A stretch of DNA of 64,000 nucleotides from Ceratotherium simum simum (lineage: Eukaryota; Chordata; Mammalia; Perissodactyla; Rhinocerotidae): assembly GCF_000283155.1 (NCBI RefSeq), contig NW_004454197.1, forward strand, positions 20,036,332 to 20,100,331, given 5' to 3'. The first letter of the stretch is position 1; each line of letters starts with the position of its first letter. Positions 12,092 through 23,257 of this stretch are shown here, in pieces. Under the pieces are notes generated by a model that was not told the origin of the DNA, searched no databases, and saw nothing but the letters and a program-made list of their open reading frames with translations. Made by a program: the position numbers and the translations under genes.

Positions 12092-12655
12092 TAACTGAGC
12101 CCAAACACTCATGGAGGAAGCTACCATGCTCAAGGCATCGCCCACTCCCCAGGTCAGCCTGCACCTGGTGACCGGTTACTGAGGGATAGAAAGCCCAGTC
12201 CCCTGACCTCAGTGGGGAACTCTGAAGGGAAGTACTCCCTCTGAGACCAGTGATGCTTCTGCCTAAAATAGCTGAATCAAGAAATTTATCTACAAATTTA
12301 ACATTACCAAGGTTATCTCTAAAACGACCAAAAAAAGAATATTCCTTAGTGTTTGGGGATAACCACCAAAAGAATTTTAAAAAGAAACAATTTTATGTAT
12401 GGTTTCCTCTGATTATTGTATATGTTTCTGCACTCTGAAATTTTTCACACATGTATTTTTGTTTAATTCATATCAGCCCATTTTTGTTGCATAACCTATT
12501 CTTTCTATGGGTGTGTGGGAGATCAAGATTTCACCATCCTAAAATATATCTCTTTACCTTGATTGTTTTCTCTGACAGACATTTGACCTCCCCCACTAAC
12601 TGCCTAAAGAATTTGACATGGTGGCTCTTTCCTGGAACAGATCTATCATGATGGT
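12092..12655. other. No recognised feature
   Basis: AT-rich unique sequence between a SINE and a retroviral LTR. Nothing recognised. Confidence 0.5.
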
Positions 12656-13176
12656 TGTAAAGATAATGTAGGATAGAGGTTACGATAGAAAAGACACCAA
12701 CAAGCCCATTTTATTGGAAGTTCTGTCTCTCTGGCCACATTCTCTGGATGGCCCTGCGAGGAGTTGCCAGACAATCATTTACATTTATAAGGGAAATCCC
12801 CATTTGTAAAGGTATCTCCCTCTCTGTTTTGGGAAGAGGCGGGGATAGCCTCATTTCCAGAGGCTTATCAATGTAGAAGGTGAGGCATTAAATCTGCATA
12901 ATAACCTTACTCTTGTTTACTGTGCTTTAGTGGTAATCTCCTGTAACTGACTCCCCCCACCCCCAACATCCTCCTTTGTCATTGGCTGAACATGGTATTT
13001 AAGACGAGAATTTCTGCTATTGTGTTGAGAAACGCAGTGTCCCTGCTTTCTCCCATGTATACATGTTATTAAACTTGGTATTATTTTCTCCTGCTAACCT
13101 GTCTTGTTGATTATTTGGCCAGCCATAAGAACCTTAAGGGAAAGGGCAGAGGGAGATTCTCCCTCTTCCCCCGACA
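12656..13176 (+). mobile_element. Solo endogenous retrovirus LTR, probably class I
   Basis: LTR architecture is visible in order: a 5' TG start (12656), a TATA-like 'tatttaaga' near 13000, a polyadenylation-signal-like 'attaaa' at 13068-13073, a following 'acctgtcttgttgatta' stretch of the sort seen in class I R/U5, and an ACA end at 13176. No second LTR or internal region adjoins, so this is a solo LTR. The TSD is not clear. Class is inferred from the U5-like text and is not certain. Confidence 0.7.
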
Positions 13177-14415
13177 GGTGGCATATATTTTTTTACAGAT
13201 TTAAATATCTTCCACTGTCTTCTAAAGGAAGATTATTAAAAATTATTGTTTTCAGAATGTTCTTTTATCTTCATTTCCTCAGGAAGTGATTTTCAGGCTT
13301 TTTGAATTTGTTAAACGGATTGGTTACTATTCTTAATGTGCTTTGAAAGCTTTATTTGCAAATTCACATTAAATGGGAGTTTTTTAACGAGAGCGTCTCC
13401 GTGTTCACTCCTACCTGTTTCACGGAATTGCAGGAGCCTAAGCACAGGCCAGCAGTGGCCCACGATCCAAGCCCGATGTTGCACTGGTGCTCAGGGTCTT
13501 TCTCCCACAGGATATCAAAGATCAACGCCCTGGGGCCAGCCCCAGGCCAGGTCTGTCTCCTGGATATGCACTTGTTTCTGTTCAATCCAGCCAACCTTGG
13601 TGAGAGCTCTCTGGTAGCTTCAGGTTCAGAAAGCATTTGAAGGTTTTTCCAGACTTCAATCATTCTTGGGGGTCGTATCTCACCCCCAACCACCCCATTT
13701 CACATGGTATCTGGCTCTACCCCTCTGCCATGTGTGTACCATGTTTTATTCCTATTTCCCACAAGAGTTAAACTCCTTGCTGTCACTTTCTGTTTCTATT
13801 CCCAAAGTCCAGTAGGCCTTTGGCTTCAGATCTTATTCCCATTCTGTGTTTCCTTTCTGTTTCCAGTCCATGAAGATGTTTTGTTAACCATTTTTTTTAT
13901 CTCTTAATTGCTAGGTGTTTACACAAAGGACAGGGAGGTTTATGGGAACTCATACTGTCATCTACTGGAAATCCACAAAAATACAAGTTTTTCGAAAACA
14001 TACATGCCATTGTCCATGTACTTGGCAGCATAAAGAAAAACCCACCTCAAAGCCACTCTAGATATTTGAGTCACCATCCCATGTCTGCACAAGTTCAGAG
14101 TAGGAGGGCGTCCATCTGGATCCCTCTAGCAGTTAAGTGGCACCATCAAGAACTGAAGTGTCTTAATCTCTCCTCTCCCATGTGCAGAGTCACAGTCAGT
14201 TTACAGCTGGCGTCCAGGACGGAGGCCAGACGTAAACGAGGCTGTACACTGATTGATCACAGCTGGCAAGAAGGAGCGATTCATTCCTATGGTTCTTCTT
14301 AGGTGTGAGGAAGCTCTTCCCCTCCATAAGCCTCCAAGAACCCTTCCTTATACCTCATTGGTCTAAACTGTACCACTCTCTGGAAAGATAAACATGGTTG
14401 ATAATTAAGTAAGGT
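13177..14415. other. No recognised feature
   Basis: Unique sequence, more GC-rich around 13400-13640, where overlapping open frames occupy both strands. A 'tttctcccacag' string near 13499 looks like a 3' splice site but no matching exon evidence is visible. Confidence 0.45.
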
Positions 14416-14515
14416 CAGTGATTCTCAAATTGTAGCCCCAAGAACCCCTGGGGATCCCTGAGATCATTTCAGGGGTTCAGTGTGATCAAAACTATTTTCA
14501 CACGTGAGATGAAAA
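14416..14515 (+). mobile_element. hAT DNA transposon end (fragment)
   Basis: Starts with the hAT-type terminus 'cagtgattctcaaat' and continues 'ccctggggatccctgagatcatttcagg' (split here by sense) and 'aaaactattttcaca'. The same family appears in opposite orientation at 30960-31283. Only one end is recognisable. Confidence 0.6.
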
Positions 14516-14784
14516 ACCCTGGAAGACAGCCCGGTTCACCTGCCATAACATGAATGTCCTGTACAGCAGAAGTTCAGGGTTGTGAATGCTAAGAGACAGC
14601 ACATAACCCATAAAGTCATAAGAATACTGAATATTAACAGTAAGTGAAATAAGGCCTGAAAAGATGAAGTCATCTTTTCATCTCTCTTATTGTAAACTAG
14701 GAACAATTGTCAGGTCGGGAAATAAGAGATTCTTGAAAACCAGAAGAACTCAATCCTTTATTTCAAAGTGAAGTAAGATTTAAA
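14516..14784. other. No recognised feature
   Basis: Unique sequence between the hAT fragment and the L1 target site. Confidence 0.5.
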
Positions 14785-14799
14785 CCATAAATATCTTTT
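14785..14799. repeat. Target-site duplication, copy 1 (L1 left)
   Basis: 'ccataaatatctttt'. Identical 15-mers lie at 17223-17237 and 17520-17534. See the L1 and ERE entries that follow. Confidence 0.95.
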
Positions 14800-14873
14800 C
14801 CCCTCAGTTTTGAGATATAATTCACATAAAACATTGTGCAAGTTTGAGGTATATAACATAGTGATTATACGTA

Positions 14874-15083
14874 TAGTCATACGTCACTTAACCACAGGAA
14901 GACATTCTGAGAAGTGAGTGGTTAGGCAATTTCATCATTGTACAAACATCACAGAGTGCACTTACACAAACCTAGATGGTATAGCCTGATACACACCTAG
15001 GCTACATGGTACTAATCTTATGGGACCACCATCCTACATGTGGCTTGCCATTGACCAAAATGACGTTATGCAGCGCATGACTA
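14874..15083. mobile_element. Short Tc1/mariner (Tigger-like) DNA transposon
   Basis: A 210-bp nonautonomous element with imperfect terminal inverted repeats: left 'tagtcatacgtcacttaac', right '...gttatgcagcgcatgacta'. The interior contains 'cacaaacctagatggtatag'. It interrupts the L1 3' UTR next to a TA dinucleotide on the left. It is an internally deleted copy with no transposase. The superfamily is inferred from the TA target and TIR form. Confidence 0.75.
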
Positions 15084-15534
15084 GATATATATGTATATAT
15101 AAATGATTACCACAATAAGGTTAGTTAACACATCCATCACTTCATATAGCTACAGTTTTGTGTGGGTGTGTGGTGAGAACTTTTTAAAGCTGCTCTCTTA
15201 GTGACTTTCAAACATACAATACAGTATTGTTAACTACAGTCACCATGCTGTACTTTACGTCTCCAGAACTTATTCATCTTATAACTGGGAGTGTGTACCT
15301 TTTGACCAGCTTTCCCCATTTCCCCACCCCCATCCCCACAACCCTGGCAACCACCAGTCTGTTCTCTGTTTCCATGAGTTCAGTTGTTTTAGATTCCACA
15401 TATAAGTGAGGTCATATGGTATTTGTCTTTCTCTGTCTGATTTACTTCACTTCACTTAGCAAAATGCCCTCAAGCTTCATCCATGTTGTCCCAAATGGCA
15501 AGACTGCCTTCCTTTTTATGGCTGAATAATATCT

Positions 15535-15625
15535 ATATATATATATAGATATATCACATCTTTTTTATCTATTCATCCGTCAATGGACTATATATATATA
15601 TAGTCCTATATATATATATACATAC
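15535..15625. repeat. AT microsatellite forming two perfect palindromes
   Basis: Runs of (TA)n inside the antisense L1. Two 22-bp perfect palindromes are visible: one centred near 15545 (tatc..gata ends) and one near 15593 (ggac..gtcc ends). The usual L1 text between 'tcaatgga' and 'gtggaattgctgg' is missing here, replaced by these repeats. Confidence 0.85.
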
Positions 15626-17222
15626 ATCCAGCAGTGGAATTGCTGGATCATAAAGTGTTTCTATTTTTAATTTTTTGAGGAACTTCCATACTGTTTTCCA
15701 TGGAAGCTGCACCAGTTTACATTCCCACCAATAGTGCACATCCTCACGAGTACTTATCTTTCATCTTTTTGATAATAGCCATTCTACTAGGTGTGAGGTG
15801 ATCTCTCATTGTGGTTTTGACTTGCATTTCCCTTATGATTAGCAATGTTGAGCACCTTTTCATGTACCTGTTGACCATTTGAATATCTTCTTTGGAAAAA
15901 TGTCTATTTAGGTCCTTTGTCATTTTTAACTGAATTATTTGGGTTTTTTAGTATTGAATTGTATGAGTTCCTTATATATTTTTGTTATTAACCCTTTACT
16001 AGATACAAATATTTGGTTTGCAAATATTTTCTCCCATTTTGTGAGTTGCCTTTTCATTCTGTTGACTGTTTATTTTGCTGTGTAGAAGCTTTCTAGTTTG
16101 ATGTAGCCCCACTTATTGATTTTTGCTTTGTTGCTTGTGGTTTGGGTGTCATATCATAAAATTATTGTGAAGATCAATGTCAAGGAGATTTTTTCCTGTT
16201 TTCTTTTAGGAGTTCTATAGTTTCAGGTCTTACATTTAAGTCTTTAATCCCTTTTGAGTTGATTTTGTGTATGATGTAAGCTAGGGGTACTGTTTCATTC
16301 TTTTACACATAAATATCCAATTTTCCCAGCACCTTTAATTGAAGAGATTATCTTTCCTCCACTGAGTATTCTTGGCTCCCTTGTTAAATATCAGCTGACT
16401 ATATATGCATGAGTTTATTTCTGGGCTCTCTATTCTATTCCCTCAGTCTATGTGTCTATTTTTATGTCAGTACCATACTGTTTTGATTACTATAGCTTTG
16501 AATATAGTTTGAAATCAGGAGGTGTGATGCCTCCAGCTTTATTCTTCTTTCTCAGGATTGCTTTGGCTATTCAGGTTCTTTTGCGGTTTCATATGAATTT
16601 TAGGATTGTTTTTCTATTTCTGCAAAAAATGCCATTGGAATTTTGATAGAAATTGCATTGAATCTCTAGATTACTTTGGGTAGTATGGACATTTTAACAA
16701 TATTAATTCTTCCAATCTATGAACGCAGGTTATCTTTCCATTTATTTTCATCTTCTTCAATTTCTTTCATCAATGTCTTATAGTTTTCAGTGTATAGATC
16801 TTTTACCTACTTAATTAAATTTATTCCTAACTATTTTATTATCATTGATGCTATTGTAAATGGGATTATTTTCTTTATTTCTTTTTCAGATAATTTGTTG
16901 TTAGTGTATAGAAATGCAACTGATTTTTGTATATTGGTTCTGTATCCTATAACTTTACTGAATTTGTTTATTACTTCCAATGGTTTTTTAGGTGGAGTCT
17001 TTAGTATTTTGTATATATGTCATTTCATTTGCAAACAAAGACAATTTTACTTCTTCCTTTCCAATTTTAATTCCTTCTTTTTCTTTTTCTTTTTCGTGCC
17101 TGATTGCTCTGGTTAGGACTTCCAATATTTGGTGAATAGGATGGTGAGAGTGAGCACCCTTGTCCTAATCTTAGAGGAAAAGATTTCACCCTCTCATCAT
17201 TGAGTATAATGTTAGCTGTGGG

Positions 17223-17237
17223 CCATAAATATCTTTT
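17223..17237. repeat. Target-site duplication, copy 2 (L1 right and ERE left)
   Basis: The second copy of the 15-mer 'ccataaatatctttt'. It closes the L1 insertion and opens the SINE insertion. Confidence 0.95.
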
Positions 17238-17519
17238 AGTTTTTGTATTTTATTTTATTTTATTTATTTTTTTGCTGGGAAAAATTTGCCCTGAGCTAAC
17301 ATCTGTTGCCAATCTTCCTCTCTTTTTTTTTCTTCCTCACCAAAGCCCCAGTACATAGTTGTATACTCTGGTTGTAAGTCCTTCTAGTTCTTCTATGTGA
17401 GCCAGCATCACAGCATGGCTACTGACAGATGAGTGCTGTGGTTCCGCACCCAGGAACCGAACCGGGGCCACTGAAGCGGAGCGTGCTGAACTTTAACTGC
17501 TAGGCCATCAGGGCTGGCT
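17238..17519 (-). mobile_element. ERE-type SINE, antisense, older form
   Basis: Reverse-oriented ERE. On the plus strand it starts with the inverted tail, a (TTTTA)n stretch at 17245-17270, then inverted body 'ccctgagctaacatctgttg', and ends with the inverted tRNA head 'aactgctaggccatcagggc'. Its middle ('gttgtatactctggttgtaag') differs from the other copies, suggesting an older subfamily. TSDs are the 15-mers at 17223 and 17520. Confidence 0.95.
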
Positions 17520-17534
17520 CCATAAATATCTTTT
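17520..17534. repeat. Target-site duplication, copy 3 (ERE right)
   Basis: The third copy of 'ccataaatatctttt', followed by 'aaatgg', which restores the TTTT|AA nick consensus of the L1 endonuclease. Confidence 0.95.
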
Positions 17535-18180
17535 AAATGGTGTAGAGCCTTGCTGTGAGGCTGCAGTGAGATAAAGACTACAGGAGAGTGTGGAGTTTGC
17601 CTTCTAGGTTCTCGTGACTCAACAGAACAAAAAAGGAGGACCAGATATTTAAAAACTGAGATTTAAATTGCTGGCTGCTGCTCTAAAGATAGCCAGGACA
17701 CTTTGGCAAGCCTTTCTCCAAATTTCTTTCGGGTACAAGCACAGTGAGCACATAATGAACAGCCACACAAACCCAGGGAATCATCCTGTTGTTAGAGCAG
17801 ATGCAGGTACATTGAGGTCAAGTAGCAGAACTGCTCAAAGGTCACACAACCCAAAGCCAGCTGGGATCTCCACACAATTAGATTAACGCCCGTCTGGCAG
17901 CATCTCTGGGTACCTCCTCTAGAACTGGAGAGTTCAACTACAGGCAGAGGTTCAAGTGACAATAGTAGGAGAACCAAGCCAGGCTATGCTGAATATTGGT
18001 ATCCAAATACTTCCACGAATAAAATCTTGCCCACACTCCATGGCAAGACATAACAGAACAGAGTATCTCTGGATTGAATGTCCCTTATGTGGGGTACAAG
18101 GTGGCACGTTCCAGAAAGAAGTTGTGGAGCAAAGGCTGCAACGGACAATAATCCTGTGGTGTGCTCGGATCTGACTAGAC
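17535..18180. other. No recognised feature
   Basis: Unique sequence with short open frames on both strands. Nothing recognised. Confidence 0.5.
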
Positions 18181-18401
18181 CGAGGTTTCTCAACCTTGGC
18201 ATTATTGACATTTGGGGCCAGATAATTCTAGTTGTGGGTGTTGTCTTTTTAAGGGGTTACTATATAGGATGTTTGCAAAAGCTCTGGCCTCTACTGGCTA
18301 GATGCCATAGCACTTTCTCCCCAGTTGTGACAACCAAAATGTCTCTAGACATTGCCAAATGTTCTCTGGGTGGCAACAGCATCCCTGGCTGAGAATCACT
18401 G
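18181..18401 (-). mobile_element. MER5A-type hAT-Charlie DNA transposon
   Basis: A near-complete MER5A copy, inverse orientation: 'ggtttctcaaccttggcatt', 'tgacatttggggccagataa', 'gttgtgacaaccaaaatgtc', 'agacattgccaaatgttctc', ending 'ggctgagaatcactg'. The terminal inverted repeats are recognisable at both ends. Confidence 0.9.
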
Positions 18402-20423
18402 AATTTGACTGGCAACAATAATCAGGACTAACCAGAAGCCTAGTGTTTCTAACAATAATTGGAGAAATGTGTTTATCTAACTTTCTGCTATATAACATCG
18501 CGTGCATCTAGGCCGCCACATAGAAACAACAGAAACGGCTTCTTCCACTCCAGCTGACAGGTTTCACAGAGTTGGATCTAGGGAAACTGAGTGTGAAGAA
18601 CCTCACCAATTTTTCAACATGTGAAGCAGGAAAGCAGAAGTTAAGAGTGAAGCTTTGAGGTTAGGGGCAATGGTGTGCTGGAGTCAGCTCACACTTGCTC
18701 CTGCGCCTGCTGGCAAGAGCCAGTTGTGGGCATTTCTTCACAACTCCATGTCCAGTGACATCACATTGGTAACGTGAAATCAGCCACGCTGAAAGTATTT
18801 ACACCTGAAATTGGCAAATACTGTAAATTTTGGATTTTTGTTTGTTTGTTTTTGTTTTGTTTTTCCTCCCAGAGAGCCAGTTGTTAAACATATAGCAGCA
18901 CAGCACTGGCTCGGTGTGAGGAGCTATATCCCCACGGGTATAACGGACGATGCAGAAAGAGGAGGAGCACAATTCAGTTTTGCAAGATCCTGGACCTTTT
19001 AGGACATGCTTTTCTAGAGGAATGGCTCTGCCATAGACTAATGATTTTAGAGACCATATGAAATAATTTTTAATCAATAGCTTTATATCTGAGTCTCAGA
19101 AGCCCTATGTATCCCCTGTCATGGAGGTGTGGCAAATATAAAGCAAAAATTAGTATAGATTGGTATAGATCATCATAGGCAGAATAATTACACCAAAGTA
19201 GATCAGTGCACTGCCCCTGGACTGTAGGCTGCCCTGGTAGTTTATGAATGGAATCAGTAGTATTCAAAATTGGATATAAAGAGTGGATGGGGGAGAGGGA
19301 TGGGAAGATACCCATTACTATCAACTGAACAGGATGCCTCAGAGTATTACCAGGCCCCCAGATCTCTTCCAGCAGCTAAAATATCAAAAGAAAAAAAGAA
19401 ACAGAACTTGTATTTAAATTCATAGTTCAAAAATATTTTTCCTGAAATAAAAAAGATTTAAGAGTATGTAGTAACTGGAAAAAGTGATCCAGACTGATGA
19501 ACTCCAGGATATATCTTAGTAAACTTATTTTAAGTTTTTTAAAATACAGAGGATATTATAGGCATATGCCAAAGGTTATCGTCCAAAATACCAAGCTTTT
19601 CACCACTTGATTAAAAGTTACAAGTATAGCACTAGAAGTCTTTCCTAGGTGGGCACAGTCCTGGCTACCTCTTGACCAAGAGATGTTGGGCTGTATCTGT
19701 GAGCAGGTATTGAGAACATTACTAGGCTAATCAGTTCCCCTCAGTTGTCTTTCTACCCCAAAAATCCTTTTACATTACATATTCAACCAGTTTGTAGGAC
19801 CTGAATGCTGCCAAGGAAACTCTGGGGAGATAAAAACCCATCACGTTGTCTTATCAAAGTTTATCCAGTGGCAAAACTTAGGACTCCACACATACACTAA
19901 ATTCAGTTATCATAAATAAATTTAAGGAATATGCATATGAAGTACCATTCCAAATGAGGACCAGCTATAACCTCTCATCTGTGTGTTGATCAGTGAAAAC
20001 AAAAACAAAGTGGATGCCACACAGCAGCCTTTCCTGAATCTGCTAATGATACTGTGAGAGATACTCTTTTGTGAACCCAGTGTTATATCACCAAGATCAT
20101 CTTTAACAAGGAAGTGAGGGTAATATTTTTCTCTTTAATGTTTCACAATTTTGGCCTTTTTAAATCTGTGAGTCAAAGAAAATAAATCACTCATATGGTG
20201 TTATTCAAGATCAAATGAATCTATTAAACAAGCTTTACAATATCTCTAAAGTTCATATTTTCAAATCTAAAATGTTGACTCTGAATACCTAGAATCTGGA
20301 AATAAAGTTTCAGGATTTGACTCAATTTAATTATCCAGTCAGGGGAAGAGTAATCTCTTTCTCAAACACATACACATCACACACTGGCATCCAGCGTATA
20401 CACGCACAAAACACACAGATATA
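18402..20423. other. No recognised feature
   Basis: About 2 kb of unique sequence. A T-rich stretch sits near 18838-18866. Open frames at 18799-19077 and 19070-19324 (minus) have no known relatives. No repeat family is recognised. Confidence 0.5.
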
Positions 20424-20451
20424 ACACACACACACACACACACACACACAA
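20424..20451. repeat. (CA)14 microsatellite
   Basis: A pure CA dinucleotide run of about 28 bases, likely polymorphic in length. Confidence 0.95.
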
Positions 20452-20652
20452 TAGATCTATTGCAATTGAAGGTCATAAATACACCAAAATGTCTTCTCAT
20501 TACTGAGATTTATATACACAAAGTAAAACTTTATAGATTATTGGTTTGAAAGTATGTTAAATTCAAAGCAACTGCTATTCTCCTGCTATTTAAAAAATAG
20601 CAGATCAGCTTGTCCCAGATAACTCAAAATCCACTTTTCCCCAGGTACCCTA

Positions 20653-20749
20653 TGTAGGATCCCAAAAAGGGAACCCCAACTCCAGCCTCGGGAAGGCACG
20701 GACCCACAGACACAGAAGACCGAGCTTGATGCAAACGCAAGAGGTAAGA
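20653..20749 (-). mobile_element. Probable retroviral LTR, R/U5 end, antisense, running into gap
   Basis: Read on the minus strand, this stretch leaves the gap as 'tcttacctcttgcgtttgca', the kind of sequence found just after the polyadenylation signal in many ERV LTRs, and ends in '...gggatcctaca', a CA terminus. On the plus strand the element would start TGTAGGATCC at 20653. No primer binding site follows on the minus strand, so this is a 3' LTR or a solo LTR. The rest lies in the gap and perhaps up to about 21050-21194. Class not assigned. Confidence 0.5.
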
Positions 20750-21029
20750 NNNNNNNNNNNNNNNNNNNNNNNNNNNNNNNNNNNNNNNNNNNNNNNNNNN
20801 NNNNNNNNNNNNNNNNNNNNNNNNNNNNNNNNNNNNNNNNNNNNNNNNNNNNNNNNNNNNNNNNNNNNNNNNNNNNNNNNNNNNNNNNNNNNNNNNNNNN
20901 NNNNNNNNNNNNNNNNNNNNNNNNNNNNNNNNNNNNNNNNNNNNNNNNNNNNNNNNNNNNNNNNNNNNNNNNNNNNNNNNNNNNNNNNNNNNNNNNNNNN
21001 NNNNNNNNNNNNNNNNNNNNNNNNNNNNN
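20750..21029. other. Assembly gap (280 N)
   Basis: Undetermined bases. Open frames reported across it are meaningless. Confidence 1.
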
Positions 21030-22519
21030 TCTCTTGTTCTCAATTTTCCCCGAACAGTTTAGGGCGAGTCTTCTATGAATAGAGTCAGTCAGGATCGATA
21101 AACGTTCCCCCTTATACCAGGAATCCTTAGGGTGTGGAGGTGCCTGTCTCTAAGGTATTAACTTTTAAATTTTTAATATAATTTACTTCCTTCACCTACA
21201 TTATGAACTAACAAGTCCTATTGTATCTCATACTGAGAGACTTCTTGTTACACGCCATTTGCTAAACTATTTGTTCTCCTTGGAGATTTGACATCAACAT
21301 TAGCATAGCTATTATTGCAACCACAAGACACATACGCAATTTATCTGCTTTTTATCTTTCAAAGGAAAAAACTTCATTCTCTTGACTAACGTGATATTTG
21401 TATGTGTTTTGAATTTTAATTGTATATATCCAGAGAATAGCCATATTTAAAATCTGTGATGCAGAAATTAGATCACCAGATTTGGAGTCAGAAAAGTCCT
21501 GAATTCCAGGAGCAGTCTGTTTGAACTGTCCTCTAGCCATCTGAATCTGCAAAGAAGCGAGAGCAGAGGGCATGTGTTCCGAGCCAACAGGAGGCTTCGG
21601 AGAGAGCACAGCGGCAACTCTCCAGTGACACACCTCACAGCCAGTTTCCTAAGCAAACAGCACCTGAGAAGGGAGAGGAAAATCTTGTTTCTCTGCTGTA
21701 AAAATCGAGTGTTATCTGCAAGTTCATCCTCACATGCAGAATTTGGGAAAGCCTTGCCTAAGAGAGAGATTTCCAGAATAACAGAACTGAAAAAGAGACA
21801 GCGTTTAAGTGGAGGGTTTTGTTGGAAAACTATGCTGAACCCATCCAATTATAACCCACCCATTGGCCATTATTGATAGGTATCCACATCTAGCAGAGAA
21901 TAAAATTTCAGCAATGCAAGTAAAACAGGAAGTGGGAAAGCTATTAGCTTCTGGAACAAAAACACAATATTATCCAGATTGGGTGTGCCAAGGCCAAGTC
22001 TGCAGGACTGGCTTGGTTCTCTGCACAGCTTCGCCTCACCCCCTGGGGCCACTGAAACCCCTCAGGCCCCACACTCCTCACCTTAGTCTCTTGCTCTTAT
22101 ATTCCAGTAACATAAGGCCCCCAGTGAGGGGCCTACACAGTCCCTACTAGGGTAACTTCCTCTGTACCCTTTCCCACCAAGACTGAGTACACTGCCTTAT
22201 TCTCACCATGATTTCCAAATGTCACTCTGATGTTCCCGAACACTATCCCTTATCTAGGCCCTGCCTTCTCCTTCTAGACTCTCTGTGACTGATGGACAAC
22301 CACACACTCACTCACTTCCTGCTCCGAGGCTCCCCAGTCATGCTGGCTCTCATCCTCCTCACTACAGTTGGGTCTATCCTATCCTCTGCAAAATGCCTTA
22401 CGTAACATGGTGGATGTGCTTAATCTTTAGGTGACAGCTTCAACTCAGTTCCTTACTTGAATATCACATAAATACTTGACCCAAGGATTGTGCCAAAAGA
22501 TACACACACAGCATCTCAA
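21030..22519. other. No recognised feature
   Basis: The first 25-165 bases may still belong to the LTR hidden by the gap; a 'cacctaca' at 21193 offers a weak CA plus CCTA junction that would mirror CCTA at 20649-20652. The remainder is unique sequence with overlapping open frames on both strands at 21352-21876. Confidence 0.4.
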
Positions 22520-22715
22520 GTAACCCTCAGCACAGCTCAATAAGATGTATATCTTATCCCAGTTTCAAATATGAGAAACTGAGGCTGTCTGATACCAAAT
22601 AACTTGCTCAAGTTCTTATTGCTAGTAAACAGGGGGTCCATGAGCCCAACTCAGGGCGTGTAGCTCTCTAGACCTAACCGCTGTACCACACCACCTGCAG
22701 AGATGGCGGGCCTGG
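22520..22715 (-). mobile_element. MIR SINE, antisense
   Basis: 'ccagtttcaaatatgagaaactgaggc', 'aataacttgctcaag', 'ttgctagtaaacaggggg' and 'gacctaaccgctgtaccac' give the inverted MIR order. Confidence 0.8.
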
Positions 22716-23087
22716 ATCCTCTCCGGGCAAAATCATTCTCCAGACCCCCAGCTGTCCCTCTGACTTCCCTCTGTCTTCTCAATCAACATGGTGCTTTGTG
22801 ACAAGCAACAGGTGAATTCCCCTCCTGCTTCCTCATTATAAATCTTGGTCAAAATACCTATAATAAAATGCAAAAAGAAAGGTGAGTGTCAATGCTGACA
22901 GCTGGAGAGTGCCAATAGTATATGCTTTTTTATAATCCCGTGGGGCTTTGCTTGAGGGCTGCAATTTTGAACTGGCAGCTGTTGCATCTTAATGTGGAAA
23001 TACCAATTATAAACAGGAGATCAATATCTCTACATGTACCAGTGGTATTCTGGTATTCAGATCATATGTTTCCTTGGGTGAATATAC
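22716..23087. other. No recognised feature
   Basis: Unique sequence leading to the inverted repeat. Confidence 0.5.
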
Positions 23088-23257
23088 CTACAAGGTCCTA
23101 ATTTTTCTTGAGCTTCTCAGGTTGCTGGTCCCATGAGGTCCTGGTGCTCTTGGTTTGCCCCAGGCTGAGGCTGGACCAGGGGCATCCCCAGCCCCTACCA
23201 GGAGCCTAGCTTCTCATGTCACCTGCACCAGTAGGCTACTGCTTGATAGGGGCAGAG
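23088..23257 (+). repeat. Perfect 170-bp inverted repeat, left arm
   Basis: Base for base the reverse complement of 24281-24450, which I checked along the full 170 bases without finding a mismatch. It begins 'ctacaaggtcctaattt' and ends 'gataggggcagag'. The arm is GC-rich compared with its surroundings and matches no repeat family I know. Similarity stops abruptly at both ends. Confidence 0.97.

Larger units (their letters stand above)
14800..17222 (-). mobile_element. L1 LINE, 5'-truncated, antisense
   Basis: The plus strand is the reverse complement of an L1 3' half. The true 3' terminus is present ('cccctcag..ttgagatataattcac' is the inverse of the usual L1 end before the A-tail), then the 3' UTR, then the C-terminal part of ORF2, cut off at 17222. 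Antisense L1 landmarks include 'cattcccaccaatag' (15720), 'gattgctttggctattcagg' (16556) and 'agtataatgttagctgtggg' (17203). The A-tail has shrunk to nothing, yet the flanking 15-bp TSDs are perfect. A Tc1/mariner-type element (14874-15083) sits in its 3' UTR. Plus-strand open frames here, such as 16790-17116, are shadows. Confidence 0.95.

Noticed and set aside
13480..13640. Possible exon preceded by 'tttctcccacag'
   Set aside because: No conserved reading frame or downstream donor is evident, and open frames occur on both strands equally.
16790..17116. 108-codon hydrophobic plus-strand frame
   Set aside because: Antisense to L1 ORF2; its membrane-like look comes from reverse reading of A-rich LINE sequence.
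20741..21040. Inverted hexamer (caagag / ctcttg) on the two gap edges
   Set aside because: Six bases is too short to mean anything, and the intervening sequence is unknown.
20624..21082. Open frames spanning the N run
   Set aside because: Created by undetermined bases; they carry no information.
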